A stretch of DNA of 64,000 nt from Nematopogon swammerdamellus (lineage: Eukaryota; Arthropoda; Insecta; Lepidoptera; Adelidae). The notes beneath the pieces were generated by a model. The model was not told the origin of the DNA. It made no database searches and saw only the letters and a list, made by a program, of their open reading frames with translations. Within the stretch, counting starts at the first letter, position 1. Each line of letters begins with the position of its first letter. The DNA lies in NCBI GenBank assembly GCA_946902875.1, contig OX336340.1:23203566-23267565 (forward strand). The letters are read 5' to 3'. Positions 51,111-63,267 of this stretch are shown one piece after another. The translations under genes and the position numbers were made by a program.

Positions 51111-52020
51111 CTAAATTGTGAGGCCAATAAAGTGAACGAATTTGTGGAAATTTTCGAATAGGTTATAGTGTATTGTTTTATTTTTATTTTTAATTTGTTT
51201 TATGGATAAATTGTAAAATTAATATTTGTAAACCCAGCCTTGCATGGATCTATGCATGTGAAGGCTGTATTTCAGGCATTTTGCATATTCAGAAAACCCG
51301 TAATGGAAGACACTGTATAAAAACCACAAAAAAACAATAAAGATTTTTACTTTGATTTTGAATAAAAAGAGCCTCACAATGGGGGAAGGTGAATATGAAA
51401 AAAGGTGTCAAAACACATTACGTGATTAATGGCACCATAAGGTAATTGCTAAAATAAACGGTGTTTCAAATAAAACTTTTCTGACTAAACTTCAAATGGT
51501 ATCTCACAGAATTGTCTCGTTTCTAAAGTGAAAGTGATTTGCACTCCCCCGGGATCTTGTTTCATCGAAACACATTATCCTAATTGCGAGCCAGGTACCG
51601 TACCTGAGGTACGATCTAACTTAAATTTGAATGTATTTTCCTAAGTCTCCAAAAACAGTTCATGGCCGCCGCGCCGCCGCGGCCGCGCGCCAGTACCTAA
51701 CCAAACAAGAGTCTGTTCATTTCCTAATTGTTCCTGGATTGAGGCCGACGGTGTGGTCGCCGTTTGACAAATGACAGCCAGAGCGGTTTTTGCTTTTAGC
51801 TTTCTTCCGTTTTAAATTAACTAATCTGTAACGACATCATAATACGAGCAACGCTTACGTGTGAGAGTATAGTAAGTTTGTTCGGAGTGTTTTATGAACA
51901 TCTTTCTTATACACTGAAAACTGGATGTATGTATGTGAATAATTCGTGTATGAAGAAAGCGCAAATAATAGTTTTGCGAAAATGTTCAATTTTAAGTGCA
52001 CAATCACCCTTTTTCGGGTA
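51111..52020. other. Intergenic; short GC-rich tract at 51660-51695
   Basis: gccgccgcgccgccgcggcc lies at about 51665. No exon recognised. Confidence 0.35.
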
Positions 52021-52025
52021 CTACA

Positions 52026-52127
52026 AGGGCACTGACATGGCACCTAGTTCGCCCGGTGTTATGAGCTGACATCACGGATGTCGTAGGTGATGTAGCCAAC
52101 AGTGACAGTTTTCATTAAAAAAAAAAC
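52026..52127 (+). mobile_element. SINE family A 3' end
   Basis: Only the last 100 bp (gggcactgacatggcaccta to tgacagttttcat and A-tract) remains. Confidence 0.85.
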
Positions 52128-53185
52128 TATCACACCCATCACCTATGCAACCAGTAAATTAAATTCTCATATTCGATGAACCTAGACTTCTTTGCAGAAT
52201 TTTTCGATTATATTTCACACTGGTCAAAGCTATGACAGACTGACATATAGTCCATCGTGTGAGTGCACTAGCGGAACCCTCTTAGCAAAGGATAATGACG
52301 AAATAACAACGCGAGGTGTAAAATATAGGAGCCGACCGAGGGCTCCGTAGCAGCCGCGGGCGAGTTCCCTCGAGTTTGGATGATTCCTTGGGTTACATTT
52401 CACCTTGAGTAAACCGTTTCAGAAATAATTTAAATCGCTACAGCTAGAGAGCACGCTTATTTAATACATATCTATTAATGTTTATACCGTCATTTTAGAA
52501 ATTTAAAAAAATTACTAAAACAATTTTTTTTTTTATAAAACCCGACTAAGAAAAAACGAAGGAAGTAGTCTATTTGAATTTTTCTGCACGCCCAACTTCA
52601 TACTCTTAATTAACTTTCCTTGTTTTCGTAGGCTGACATTTTTATTTAATTCCTTTTAGTTGCAAACCATCAAGTCTGGTATATTTTTGCCTTATCAAGC
52701 TCTTTACCCCAAATCGATAAGGTTTGAAGAAAACAAATCCGACAATATGGCGCCTGGGAGGTGCCGTTTTGAATATTTGCTCTCTGAGGGAATAAACGAT
52801 CACAAATACATAAACACGCTGCCAAAATCATAACCCTCCTTTTGACTTCAACGTAGTCGGGTAAACATAGTAAATATTGTTTTGTTATGTATATTTAATA
52901 GCAGAAGCGACAGAATTAGACTCAAGCATTTTTAGGTAGGTGTAGTTTCATTTATTTTGGTATTTTATTTATTTCTATTGTACCTTATTCGAATCTGCAC
53001 GGGAAGAGATGCAGTGGGGCTATTATTTTTAAGTACGGACACACCCACACAGTACTTCCACATTGATCAATTAAACCTTTTCATAACCTTACCTTTCCTT
53101 TATATACAAAAAAAGTTCATATCTATGCATGATTGATGATAGTCATTGAGATAGCTGAGTGATGAAGGGCGTTGGAGTAACCGTG
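52128..53185. other. Intergenic, mostly unrecognised
   Basis: A reverse fragment of repeat C is at 52993-53040. Nothing else recognised. Confidence 0.35.
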
Positions 53186-53189
53186 TCCT

Positions 53190-53375
53190 ACACTGGCGGC
53201 CGTGAACAGGAAAACGGAGTGTGGGAAGACCACCCGCCAGGTGGGACGACGACATCAAGTGCGTCGGCGGAAAGCAGTGGTTCCGTACCGCTGAAGGCCG
53301 GGAGGACTGGAGAAAAATTTGAGAGGCGTATGTCCAGCAGTGGACGCTTACACGCTGACTGACTGACTGAAAGGG
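53190..53375 (+). pseudogene. LINE ORF2 C-terminal fragment with stops
   Basis: In one frame: HWRP, stop, TGKRSVGRPPARWDDDIKCV, REDWRKI, stop, EAYVQQWT. GKRSVGRPPARWDDDI and EAYVQQWT are the end of RTE-like endonuclease-reverse transcriptases. (ctga)n follows at 53357-53370. Two stops make it non-functional. Confidence 0.75.
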
Positions 53376-54150
53376 CTTCAAATGTTCGTTGTCTCTGCTA
53401 GCGCCATTGGGAAACACCGGCGTGATGTTATGTGTGTATGAATGACAGCTGACGTTTCGACTTACCGAATGGAGAATATTTTTCAAACCGAACTTGAAGC
53501 GAGCGAAGCCTGAGTAAACACATAGAGACCTGGTTTACTACGGAATCCTAAAAATGTGCGAAAGAACCGTTCAAGTAATCAGTGATGTGATGAATGAGGT
53601 GCTATCTCTGTTGAAAGAAAAGAAGAATTAATTAAGAATTCCTACCCTTAATTATAATTCCGGAGGAATTTTATAAGAGGGTTATGGGTTTAATAGACCG
53701 TTATTAGATAAGGGTTCAACATTTTAACTGCTCAGGCAATTTATTACGTTAAAAATTAATTTTTGTTTGAGAGTTTAAATAAATAGTAATTACACCGCGG
53801 GAAAATAATTGAAATAACTTTCAGTCGATAATTTGTCGTGGCTAATATATATGTTTTAATGTTTTATTTAAGTGTTGTTCTTGTTATGTGTAATGTTTTA
53901 ATGGAATATGCTGAGCATTTTACTGTACTTATTAATTGATACATGTTCTTAATGCTAATGTTTTTTGTTTTGTTTTTATACTTTTATTTTATTTTTCCAA
54001 CATTGTAATAAGTTATATTATATTTATTATTGCGTATTGTAAAGCGGGAGCCGCTAAAAATCAGCGCGCAGTCTAACTGCGTCTCAGCTGAGCGGTTTCC
54101 GTTTCACCGCCCTCATTTGTAATTATTACGTAAGAATGTGTTTACTGTCA
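53376..54150. other. AT-rich, no recognised feature
   Basis: Nothing recognised on either strand. Confidence 0.35.
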
Positions 54151-54164
54151 ATGGATAGTGAATA

Positions 54165-54402
<238 letters not shown>

Positions 54403-54404
54403 TA

Positions 54405-54500
54405 TACCACACCCTGTATCCCGACAATCGGAGTAAGCAGAGTAATCCGTGTTGTGCAAGTAATTTTGTAAATTACAGCACAACACCGACCACCTAAACT
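54405..54500 (+). repeat. Dispersed repeat D
   Basis: cccgacaatcggagtaagca, gtgttgtg, and further on the inverted cagcacaacaccgacc. Also at 60566-60655. Confidence 0.6.
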
Positions 54501-55016
54501 AGTAAACTAAACAAGTTTATTTATAGTTGCTATAAGTACTACAAAGGTCACGTAATAAACCTAACATTCTATATTGAAATAGGTGTGGTTTCGACGTTCA
54601 TGCAACAAAAAAATTCACCCTAGCGACGCAGAGAGTAAAACAGTTTTCCAATGAAATCTTGTCTACCACTAGAAAGCTTTACTTAAAGCAATCCCAATGC
54701 GGTGCAGCGCACATCAGTACCATAATCCGTTGTTCCGTACGAAACAAATTGCTCTTAGCTACATCAGCCGGGAAGCAGGTGAGCGCCCTGCGGGTCGATT
54801 CCAACTTACGCGCGGACTCTAGTTATTATAAAAAAATATTTTGCTACTACCTACCTACTTACATTCCACTATCTATATTATCGAATCTCAATCATCCAAA
54901 GTTTGACTGTAAGAAATCTCTGTAAGGGATAAGTCCGCCTTTGCACCTTATGTAAATGTTCTAATGTATTTGTTACTGTGGCAATAAAGAATTTTCTATC
55001 TATCTATCTATCAATA

Positions 55017-55565
55017 CGTCAGAGGGGCCAGAGGACATGCCCTAACCAGCCAATATCACCAACAAAACGTGCCATACCGGAGACTTATATTTGTCAGCCT
55101 CGATAGCTCAGTGGTGCAGACAGTCGTCTGTCGCTAGCTGGGCCGGTCAGTACTTGGATGGGTGACCGCTCGACCGTTAGAGGCTGACCGTGGTTCGGAT
55201 TCCACGTAAAACTGTAGGTCCCTTCCATTCTTACCTTACTAGGTGGTAGGGTTCAACCCGCCCGGGTTGATACCACCGCACTGAATGAAACGTCGGTCGA
55301 AACGGCTATGCACATAGTTTGTGTTTTCCGTGCAGTTCAGTATAGCCGGCACGACCAAAGGGAAGCACTGACATGGCACCTAGTTAACCCGGTGTTATGG
55401 GCTGATATCACGGATGTTGTAGGTAATGAAGCCAACCGTGTCAGCTTCCATAAAAAAATATATTTGGATTGCTGGATATGGCTAAAGTAGAACACAATTC
55501 AGTATGATCATACCAACCCAGTCGGCCACAATTTGAGCCTTCCACCTAATAAGGACCAAGGAACG
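55017..55565 (-). mobile_element. SINE family B interrupted by SINE family A
   Basis: Reverse B pieces at 55017-55093 (gccagaggacatgcc, gtgccataccggagactt) and 55459-55565 (tttggattgctggatatggc, cccagtcggccacaatttga). Confidence 0.85.
55094..55458 (+). mobile_element. SINE family A, full length, exact 8-bp target duplication
   Basis: Flanked by tatatttg at 55086-55093 and 55459-55466. Head, partial 5S-like segment (cagtacttggatgggtgacc), B box, core, tail and A-tract are all present. Confidence 0.9.
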
Positions 55566-55805
55566 CGGGAGCTACAGTTACAGCAGTAGATGCAAATAAC
55601 GCGTGTGTGCGCGCGCAAGCGAGTACGAGAGGGATAATGCGGGTGTTGCCACAGATTAAGCAATCGTTTTGGTTTCTGCGTTGTTGTCTGTCTGTGTCTG
55701 TTTAATCGCGTTACGTACTGTAATTTTAGTAAATCGTATGCTTGTAAATGTATGTGCATAACGAAGAAATTACTAATTATTAAAACTATCTCTGTTACAG
55801 AGGTT

Positions 55806-56104
55806 GTTTTTTTTTTAAGGAAACTGACACGGTTGACTACATCACCTACAACGTTCGTGATGCCAGCCCATAACACCGGGTGAACTAAGAGCCATGTCAG
55901 TGCTTCCCCCTTTGATCGTGCCGGCTACACTGAACTGCTCGGAAAACACAAACTATTTACATAGCCGTTTCGACCGACGTTCCATTCAGTGCGGTGGTCC
56001 AACCCGGGCGGGTTAAACCCTACCAATAATTAAGATTAGGAGGGAAGGGACCTACAGTTTTACGAGGAATCCGAACCTCGGTCAGCCTCCAACGGTCAGC
56101 GGTC
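55806..56104 (-). mobile_element. SINE family A, nearly full length
   Basis: T-tract to gcctccaacggtcagcggtc; the 5S-like segment and A box are missing. The core carries a small deletion (ctaccaataattaagattag), shared with the copy at 58924-59292, so the two are close relatives. Confidence 0.88.
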
Positions 56105-56109
56105 AGACG

Positions 56110-56500
56110 TTATCCTATCTTTATAAACGCGCGTGTAACGAGCGTCATTCGTGTGCAAATTATCTTCATTATAAATAGTGTTGGGGACTAATGGGGACTG
56201 TATGTATGCAATCTATGGCAATTGTAATTCTGTCGTTTTAAACTCATCGGTGTGTGTGTGCGCAACTTGGAATAGCGCCCCTGCACCATGCCCCGAGCGC
56301 AAACGAGCACTACTGTGCGTATTTGTTGGCCCGCCCGGGAGCCGGCAAGTTTGGAAAGTGTCATTTTGTACGTCGACACGGGTCGCCCTGCGGCTTACCT
56401 GCATCTTGCATGTTTGTCTTGCATGCGCCAGGGATGCACTCAGGCAGTCAGCGGCGTTTAATGAATACGGCTAAAAGACAGATAGGTAAGTAACTCTGTT
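56110..56500 (+). other. CpG-containing region with a strong splice donor
   Basis: Mixed GC-rich sequence ending in agacagatag with a gtaagtaac donor at about 56485. It could be a non-coding first exon of an unseen gene on the plus strand. No protein similarity recognised in any frame. Confidence 0.25.
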
Positions 56501-57479
56501 AGGACTAGTTTAATTGTAAGTCAACAGATGGCGCTAGCAGTACTAGCGAACTGCATTCTCGCTATTTGCTCTGTGTATTTATTGAATTAAATATTACTGA
56601 AACCATTGACCCCTCTTGTTAGATTTAAATGTTTTGTGATCACGCTGTCTCTCTTCTTTTAGCAATTTTCCCGCTCTCACTGTTTTTTGCAATTTCTTGC
56701 AATAATTTGAATTTTTGAAAGTGTAAAAAATCATCAACGGATTGTTCTCCTCGTAATGTATACCAATTAACCTGTTTGCTTCCCGGTTATAACAACAAGT
56801 TAAAATCAAACGCCACACGCGAAGCAGTTTGATCTACAACCCGCTGTGTTTCGCCCCTATAGAGTCGGCCCTTCGTGTTCCATTCATTGTCAAATTCGTG
56901 AAATAAAGAGCTGCTAGGCCCGAGTTCAATGTGTGTTTTGGCTGAGAGCAAAGGAAGAACAGGTGAGATGGATCTATTTGCTTGTCCTGAATAACCCACT
57001 CTTCTCCACGACATCTAGTAGTCTTCCATCCTTATCAACCTATCATATTAAACGAACTCTATTAAATAGAGTCAAGGTTTTAGTTGCTAATTTTGCTATA
57101 AAGAACACATTGCATGTATGTGCAATAAAAAAATTACAAACTCGGTAGGTATTTTAAATATATTCATTATTTTAGTTTCATTTCGTTCACTATTGCAATA
57201 TGTTGTGAAGAACCGGACAAGAAATCATGTAGAGCTTTTTTTGATGTAATGTACACATTTGTCACAATTAGGAAAACCATTTCTCAAAAATTATGTAAAA
57301 CAAATAAACATTACTGATCAATCGCTAACAAATTTAAATAGATAGGTAATAAAAGATATATTTTTCTGGAACTTAAATAATACTTTCTTAAATGCTTTCA
57401 CCATCAACAAGTGCACAGAGAAATTGCAGCATACCTATAAATACGATAGGTACCAAATTTGGCATACAGAACGTTTGGC

Positions 57480-57700
57480 CCGCGGTGACAGCGGGTCGAG
57501 CGTACCGAATGCATCCCTGGCGCCCCGGGCCGACTAGTTCGGTGGCATGTTTCGTTTTCGAAGCCTTATCCCCGGGGCAAATGTTTGCGGAGCTCACCGC
57601 TGCCGCTCCGTGCCGCTGCCGCCGCCTCCGCCGCTCGTGCCTCGAGACGATCACTCGGACGGTTGCTGCTCCTAGCTCATTTGTACACCTTGTGTTTCCC
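57480..57700. other. CpG-rich segment, unassigned
   Basis: Rich in CG with gccgctgccgccgcctccgc at about 57609. On the minus strand a possible donor (gcagcggtgagc) follows the GC-rich part. It could be a promoter/5' exon or a simple-repeat expansion. Confidence 0.25.
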
Positions 57701-58090
57701 CCCGGCAAGCGGCCAATGCGACCCGATCCCTTTGCTTTTTAGGTTTCCGTATCCCGCACGGAAGCTTATTACTAAGCCTACGCTATCTGTCTGTCTGTCT
57801 GCCCTACTGGTGTATCTTTGGAACCGTAATAGGTATTTAAAAAATAAAAAATATTTTTTTCAAAAAACAAATAATTCCACAGAATACAATGTGTTATTAT
57901 GGTGGATATAACAACAAATAATAACACATAGAAAAGGTAAAAAATTAAGGGGGGTCCCCATACAAGAAAGGTGTTTTTTTTTTCAAAGTTACTATATATT
58001 ACACCATACCACAGAAAAATAATATGCAATATACTCAAACGACCCAAAAAAAAATATTGAGCAGAATAAGTAGGTACCTAGTTTAAGACT
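57701..58090. other. AT-rich with repeat end
   Basis: 57740-57805 (ggtttccgtatcccgcacgg, ctgtctgtctgtctgccc) is a dispersed repeat end also seen in part at 28076-28110. No gene. Confidence 0.4.
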
Positions 58091-58096
58091 AGTTTT

Positions 58097-58501
58097 GCGG
58101 CGGGTGGCCGAGTGGTTTGGTCATCGTCTTCTCATGCGAGAGGTCCGCGGTTCGAATCCCGTCGGCGTGTACCAATGAGTTTTTTCTGACGAAAAAAATT
58201 ATGTGCATACCTACACCTGCTGCTTCACCGTTCGGAACCGGTGTAAAGCTGTAGGTCCCTTCCCTTGCCCCTTACTAGGTGGTAGGCTCAGATTGTAGCC
58301 GACTGGATTGGTACCACCGTACTGGATGTAAGATGGCCGCATAGCAGCCTCGGTTGCGTTCTCCTCTATTCCAGTATAGCCAGCAATCCAGGGAAGTCTC
58401 CGGTATGGCACCTACTTTCTCGGAGGTGACATTGGCTGGTCGGAGCATGCGCTTCGGCCCCTCTAACTCAGCCACCCATACCGGATTACATAAAAAAAAA
58501 A
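58097..58501 (+). mobile_element. SINE family B, best full-length copy
   Basis: tRNA-like head: A box gggtggccgagtgg (as in Leu/Ser tRNAs) and B box ggttcgaatccc. Then a spacer with accaatgagttttttctgac and ttcggaaccggtgtaaa, the core shared with family A (gtaggtcccttcccttgccc to ttggtaccaccgtactgg), the B tail (ggccgcatagcagcctcggt, ccagcaatccagggaagtct, cacccataccggattac) and an A-tract. Confidence 0.92.
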
Positions 58502-58923
58502 GAGAAATCAACAATTAGGAAGTATATTTCCAATCGACGAATGTTGAATGAGACCAAAAGGCTGACAGCTCAGTCAGTGTCGGTGCTCCAGTTTTCAGAG
58601 TATTGTCGGGACAACTTGGCGTAACAATGGTGAACAGAGGCATTGTGCTGCTGCGTGACATGTACTAGCTCATGTAAATAGAGTTGTGGGGTATGGAAGG
58701 GACAGGGACAGGCTTGGGTGGCGTTAGAGTGGGAGGGATGGAGGTGAACGCAGATCAGGAGCATAATGGCTAGATGGGCTACCGTGTTACGTTATGACTA
58801 CATGGGCTACCGCGGCGCGGATAGGGTTACCTGGGGCTGAAATCGAAAACCCGGTTTTAAGAGGTTCAAAATCCAGATTTATCAAAAAAGGCCGGTCTTT
58901 GGTGTCGATGACTAAACCCAATA

Positions 58924-59292
58924 TTTTTTTTTATGGAAACTTACACGGTTGGCTACATCACCTACAACGTCTGTGATGTCAGCCCATAACACCGGGTGAA
59001 CTAGGTGCCATGTCAGTGCTTCCCCCTTTGATCGTGCCGGCTACACTGAACTGGTCGGAAAACACAAACTATTTACATAGCCGTTTCGACCGACGTTCCA
59101 TTCAATGCGGTGGTACCAACCCGGGCGGGTTAAACCCTACCAATAATTAAGATTAGGAGGGAAGGGACCTACAGTTTTACGAGGATTTCGAACCTCGGTC
59201 AGCCTCCAACGGTCAGCGCTCACCCATCCACTAACTGACCGCACCCAGCGTTGCTTAACATTCAATAGCTACAGTTGACTGTCTGCACCACG
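58924..59292 (-). mobile_element. SINE family A, nearly full length
   Basis: T-tract to ttgactgtctgcaccac, including the 5S-like part (acccagcgttgcttaac). Closest to the copies at 13049 and 55806. Confidence 0.88.
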
Positions 59293-59883
59293 TATAAAAG
59301 TAAAGTAAGTAGTAAATATGCAATATATGCAATATAAGCAATAATTATGTTTTTAACAACTTAATTAAAGTTATTTACACTTATAGTCTTGGCCACTCAA
59401 AAAATTTGGTTTTTCTTGAAATGTCACTGTAAAATTGTTCACAGATTAGGGCGCGCGCGAGGAGCGGCGGTCGACCGTTATGATTGAGTCATTTTAAGGT
59501 TATTAAAATCTTTTATTGTGTTATCTAAAAAAACGGTCTCGAATGAAATCCGGGCGGACTGCGGTCCAAGCACTTTCAATCCGGTGAAGACCGGATTTAT
59601 CCGGTCAGTTGGTAACCCTAACCGCGGAGCACTCTGCATGGGAACAGGTGTCGCCGATATCCCTATAATCAACTATCCCTAAGCAATTAAATGCACCATA
59701 CACAGCGATCGCCAATGACAGCGCGAACATGTCGACACCCTCTGCCTTATGGCCAGTTTTGGATATAAAGGTGAGACCGTACTGTGCGGTAGAGGAGCGG
59801 CGCGCTTGGCACAAAAATGTGCATACTTGTAGTTGTGACGCCCCTGTCCCCGCTCCTCATTCCGCTGAGCGCATGACGTCACT

Positions 59884-60117
59884 ATGAATGGAAGGCGCTT
59901 AAGCGGCTTAACGGCGGCGGCGGCGGAGCTAAGCGTGATTCCACATCTAGTCACGATACCTCTGATCTCTGGGCTCCACCACGGCGGCGGCGGCGTCCAG
60001 GGGTTCACTGAGCACGGACCGATCGTTTGCCAGTCGGTTGCCTCTTGCCTGCGGGTCGCCCACAACGCCGCTCTCAGCCTACAGGAGCAGCCGCCCTGCT
60101 CCGACGGGGGCAAATAA
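59884..60117 (+). CDS. Unexplained GC-rich ORF, 77 codons
   Basis: ATG to TAA, with glycine and alanine runs from GGC/GCG repeats and a region reading GFTEHGPIVCQSVASCLRVA then HNAALSLQEQPPCSD. Composition differs from the surroundings. I recognise no family; it could be a fragment of a mobile-element gene or chance. Low confidence that it is translated. Confidence 0.2.
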   Translation: MNGRRLSGLTAAAAELSVIPHLVTIPLISGLHHGGGGVQGFTEHGPIVCQSVASCLRVAHNAALSLQEQPPCSDGGK

Positions 60118-60239
60118 CTCTGAGAACAATGTGTTGTAAGAAGTAAATTATAATCTAGCTAGAGTGAACTAGGCGTACGACACGCGGGATTCGTACGGTC
60201 AATATTTTCATGAGTATATGTGTCAGTAATACATACATA

Positions 60240-60561
60240 CAGCCTCGGTAGCTCAGTGGTGCGGTCAGTCGAGGTCAGTATTTGGATGGGTGACCGCTCG
60301 ACCGTTGGAGGCTGACCGTGGTCCCTTCCCTTCTTACTTTACTAGGTAGGTGGTAGGGTTTATCCCACCCGGGTTGGTACCACCGCACTGAGCGAAAAGT
60401 CGGTCGAAACGGGTATGTAAATAGTTTGTGTTTTCCGTCCAGTTCAGTGTAGCGTGCGCGAAATGAAGGGAAGCACTGACATGACACCTAGTTCACCCGG
60501 TGTTATGGGCTGACATCACGGATGTTGTAGGTGTCAATCGTGTCAGTTTCCATAAAAAAAA
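60240..60561 (+). mobile_element. SINE family A with B-box deletion
   Basis: Head cagcctcggtagctcagtgg, short 5S-like piece, then gaggctgaccgtgg joins directly to tcccttcccttc, removing the B box. Tail and A-tract are present. Repeat D follows at 60566-60655. Confidence 0.88.
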
Positions 60562-60784
60562 ATACCCGACGCTGAATCCCGTCAATCGGGGTAAGCAGAG
60601 TAATCGGTGTTGTGCTGCAAGAACCTGGTAAATTACAGCACAACACCGACCACTACGCCGCAATCTGAAGCAGATTACTTTTGGCTGCCGGTTGGTGAGG
60701 ACGCCGCCGCCGCCGGCGGGGATCGGATATTTTATAGTACGAGTATCTTGAATCCCGCAATCATTACGGGATTCAGGATACTAG

Positions 60785-61042
60785 GTGGCCCCTTACTAGG
60801 TGGTAGGCTTAAATTGTAACCGGCAGGGTTGGTACCACCGTACTGGATGTAAGATTGCAGCATAGCAGCCTCGGCTGCTTTCTCCTCTGGTTCAGTCAAG
60901 AATGTTCTTGGGTTCAGTATATATAACCAGCAATTCAAATGCAAGTCTCCAGTATGGCATTTACATTCTCGGAGGTCATTGGTTGATCGGAGCATGTCCT
61001 TTGGCCCCTCTGACTTAGCTATACCGGATTACATAAAAAACA
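60785..61042 (+). mobile_element. SINE family B, 5'-truncated
   Basis: Starts in the core (ccccttactaggtggtaggc), ends tataccggattacat and an A-tract. A short insertion (aagaatgttcttgggttcag) lies at about 60898. Confidence 0.85.
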
Positions 61043-61412
61043 AAACCTACATAATTGGGTCGAAGTAGTCTTTAGTACCATTACCTCAGTGACCATTACA
61101 GACTCCCCTTTCCCCTTTACCGGAAAATACACAAGTTCAGAAATCTAAATTATTTTCAGAAAGATAAAGACAATGTTTATTGAGGCTGCGTTGTCGCTAA
61201 GATTTAGGGCCAGCGCTTACAAGGGACCCTTTTCAAAAGGTTAACATAACATGTTACATTTTGTGCATGCTACCTTCGGATTCGCCTGAGGCGGGTGAAA
61301 TTATGGACGACTTCGGTCCTTCGTGTATTTAATAAATAATAATTCACTGAATTAATAATGATATTTTGTTACATATTATATTTTTTATTTGTTTTGCTTT
61401 ATATTTTACTAG

Positions 61413-62815
61413 CTGTTGCCCGCGGCTTCGCTCGCGTGAAATTCGTATTTCAAAGAAGAATCTAAGTAACTAAGGGCGAGGCCGAAGGCCGAGCTGCGTT
61501 CAGGTAAACGATAAATCTTCTCAAATAAAGTAAGCAACTAACGGCGAGGCCGAAGGCCCAGCTGCATCCTGGAAGACAATACACCTTCACGAAGAAAGTA
61601 AGTAACTAAGGGCGAGGCCGAAGGCCGAGCTGCGTTCAGGAAGACTATAATCTTCTTGAAGAGGCTTGGGCCTCTGCTGGTGGACATTCAAACGGTAAGC
61701 TTTGCCATCCAGCGGGGTAATGCCGCAAGTGTTCTAGGAACATTTGAAAACGCCCCTTTTATGATAGTTATTTTAATGTTTGTTAGGTAGGTTTTAATTA
61801 TTTAGTTATTATTATATTTTATTAAATAAATAGATGGAGTAAACGATATTATATGCTATCGAAGAAAGGATGTCATTTAGGGCGAGGCCCGAAGGCAGAA
61901 GAGGGTTTTTGGTTTACCTAAACGTAGCTCGGCCTTCGGCCTCGCCCTTAGTTACTTACTTTCTTCGAGAAGGTTTACCTTCTTCCTGAACGCAGCTCAG
62001 CCTTCGGCCTCGCCCTTAGTTACATGCTTTCTTCGAGATGGTTTAGCTTCTTCCCGAATGCAGCTCGGCCTTCGCCCTCGCCCTTATTTACTTGCTTTCT
62101 TCAAGATGTTTTATTATTTATCAGAATGTAGCTCGGCCTTCGGCTTCGCCTTAGTTACTCACTTTCTTCAAGATGGTTTAGCTTTTTCCTGAACGCAGCT
62201 CGGCCCTCGGCCTCGCCCTTAGATACTTCCTTTCTTCGAGATGGTTTATTATTTATCAGAACGAAGCTCGGCCTTCGGCCTCGCCTTAGTTACTTACTTT
62301 CTTCAATATGGTTGAGCTTCTTCCTGAACGCAGCTCGGCCTTCGGCCTCGCCCTTAGTTAATTGCTTTCTTCGATATGGTTTATTATTTATCAGAATGTA
62401 GCTCGGCCTTCGGCCTCGCCTTAGTTACTTACTTTCTTCAAGATGGTTCAGCTTCTTCCTGAACGCAGCTCGGCCTTCGGCCTCGCCCAAGTTACTCGCT
62501 TTCTCCGAGATGGTTTATTATTTATCAGAACGTAGCTCGGCCTTCGGCCTCGCCTTAGTTACTTACTTTCTTCAAGATGGTTTAGCTTCTTCCTGAACGC
62601 AGCTCGGCCTGCGGCCTGCTCATAGTTACTTACTTCATTCAAGAAAGAATGTTTTTTTTCTTCCTGAACTCAGCTCCGACTTCCGCCTCGCCCTTAGTTA
62701 CTTTCATCGAGAAAGAATATCGTTTACGTGAGCGCAGATCCGCCTTCGGCTCCGCCTTTAGTTACTTACTTTTTTTTTAATTCGAATTTCACGCTAGCGA
62801 AGCCGCGGGCAACAG
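61413..62815. mobile_element. Foldback element with minisatellite arms
   Basis: Ends are 33-bp inverted repeats (ctgttgcccgcggcttcgct at left, complement at right) with one mismatch. Inside, a unit of about 66 bp with gcgaggccgaaggccgagct is repeated three or four times in the left arm (61475-61640, 61868) and about thirteen times inverted in the right arm (61920-62760). In the right arm two unit variants alternate, giving a dimer of about 134 bp. The spacer 61660-61860 resembles a LINE tail (ccagcggggtaatgccgc). Confidence 0.8.
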
Positions 62816-63267
62816 AAATATAAATTGCACCAATGACAGCGACGACATAAGTTCGACTTCAATTTTTTTTATTTTTTATTTATCAAACATTTTGTCACCG
62901 GCCAGCTCACGTCGAGATGACAGTTCTCCGTTGTCAAGTTGTCATTTAAATTTTATAATAATTTTAATTTTTATTATATTTTTTTGTTTATTATGTTAAT
63001 CCGGGATATACACTGTCACTATACAAAGTTTCGTCAAATTCCGTTCAGTGGTTTTTGCGTGATGCGCGTACAGACAAAGAGAGATTATTAATTTAACGAT
63101 TTTATTATATGTATATAGAATAGATTTGTTTATAAAAGCATGTCCGTCTATAACTAAACTCACAAATGTCTGATTGACATAGTTTTCACTAATGGATTTT
63201 GTTAAATTTCGAATTGCGCAGCAAATACAAGATCTGGCCTAATATAATATAAGCAGGGTGTACTCTC
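62816..63267. other. AT-rich, no recognised feature
   Basis: Contains tgtcactatacaaagtttcg and cagtggtttttgcgtgatgc, typical of insect retroelement tails. No gene. Confidence 0.4.

Noticed and set aside
58097..58170. Functional tRNA gene
   Set aside because: A and B boxes are present, but the segment is the head of SINE family B, repeated at 35347, 50697 and 63757 with core and tail attached.
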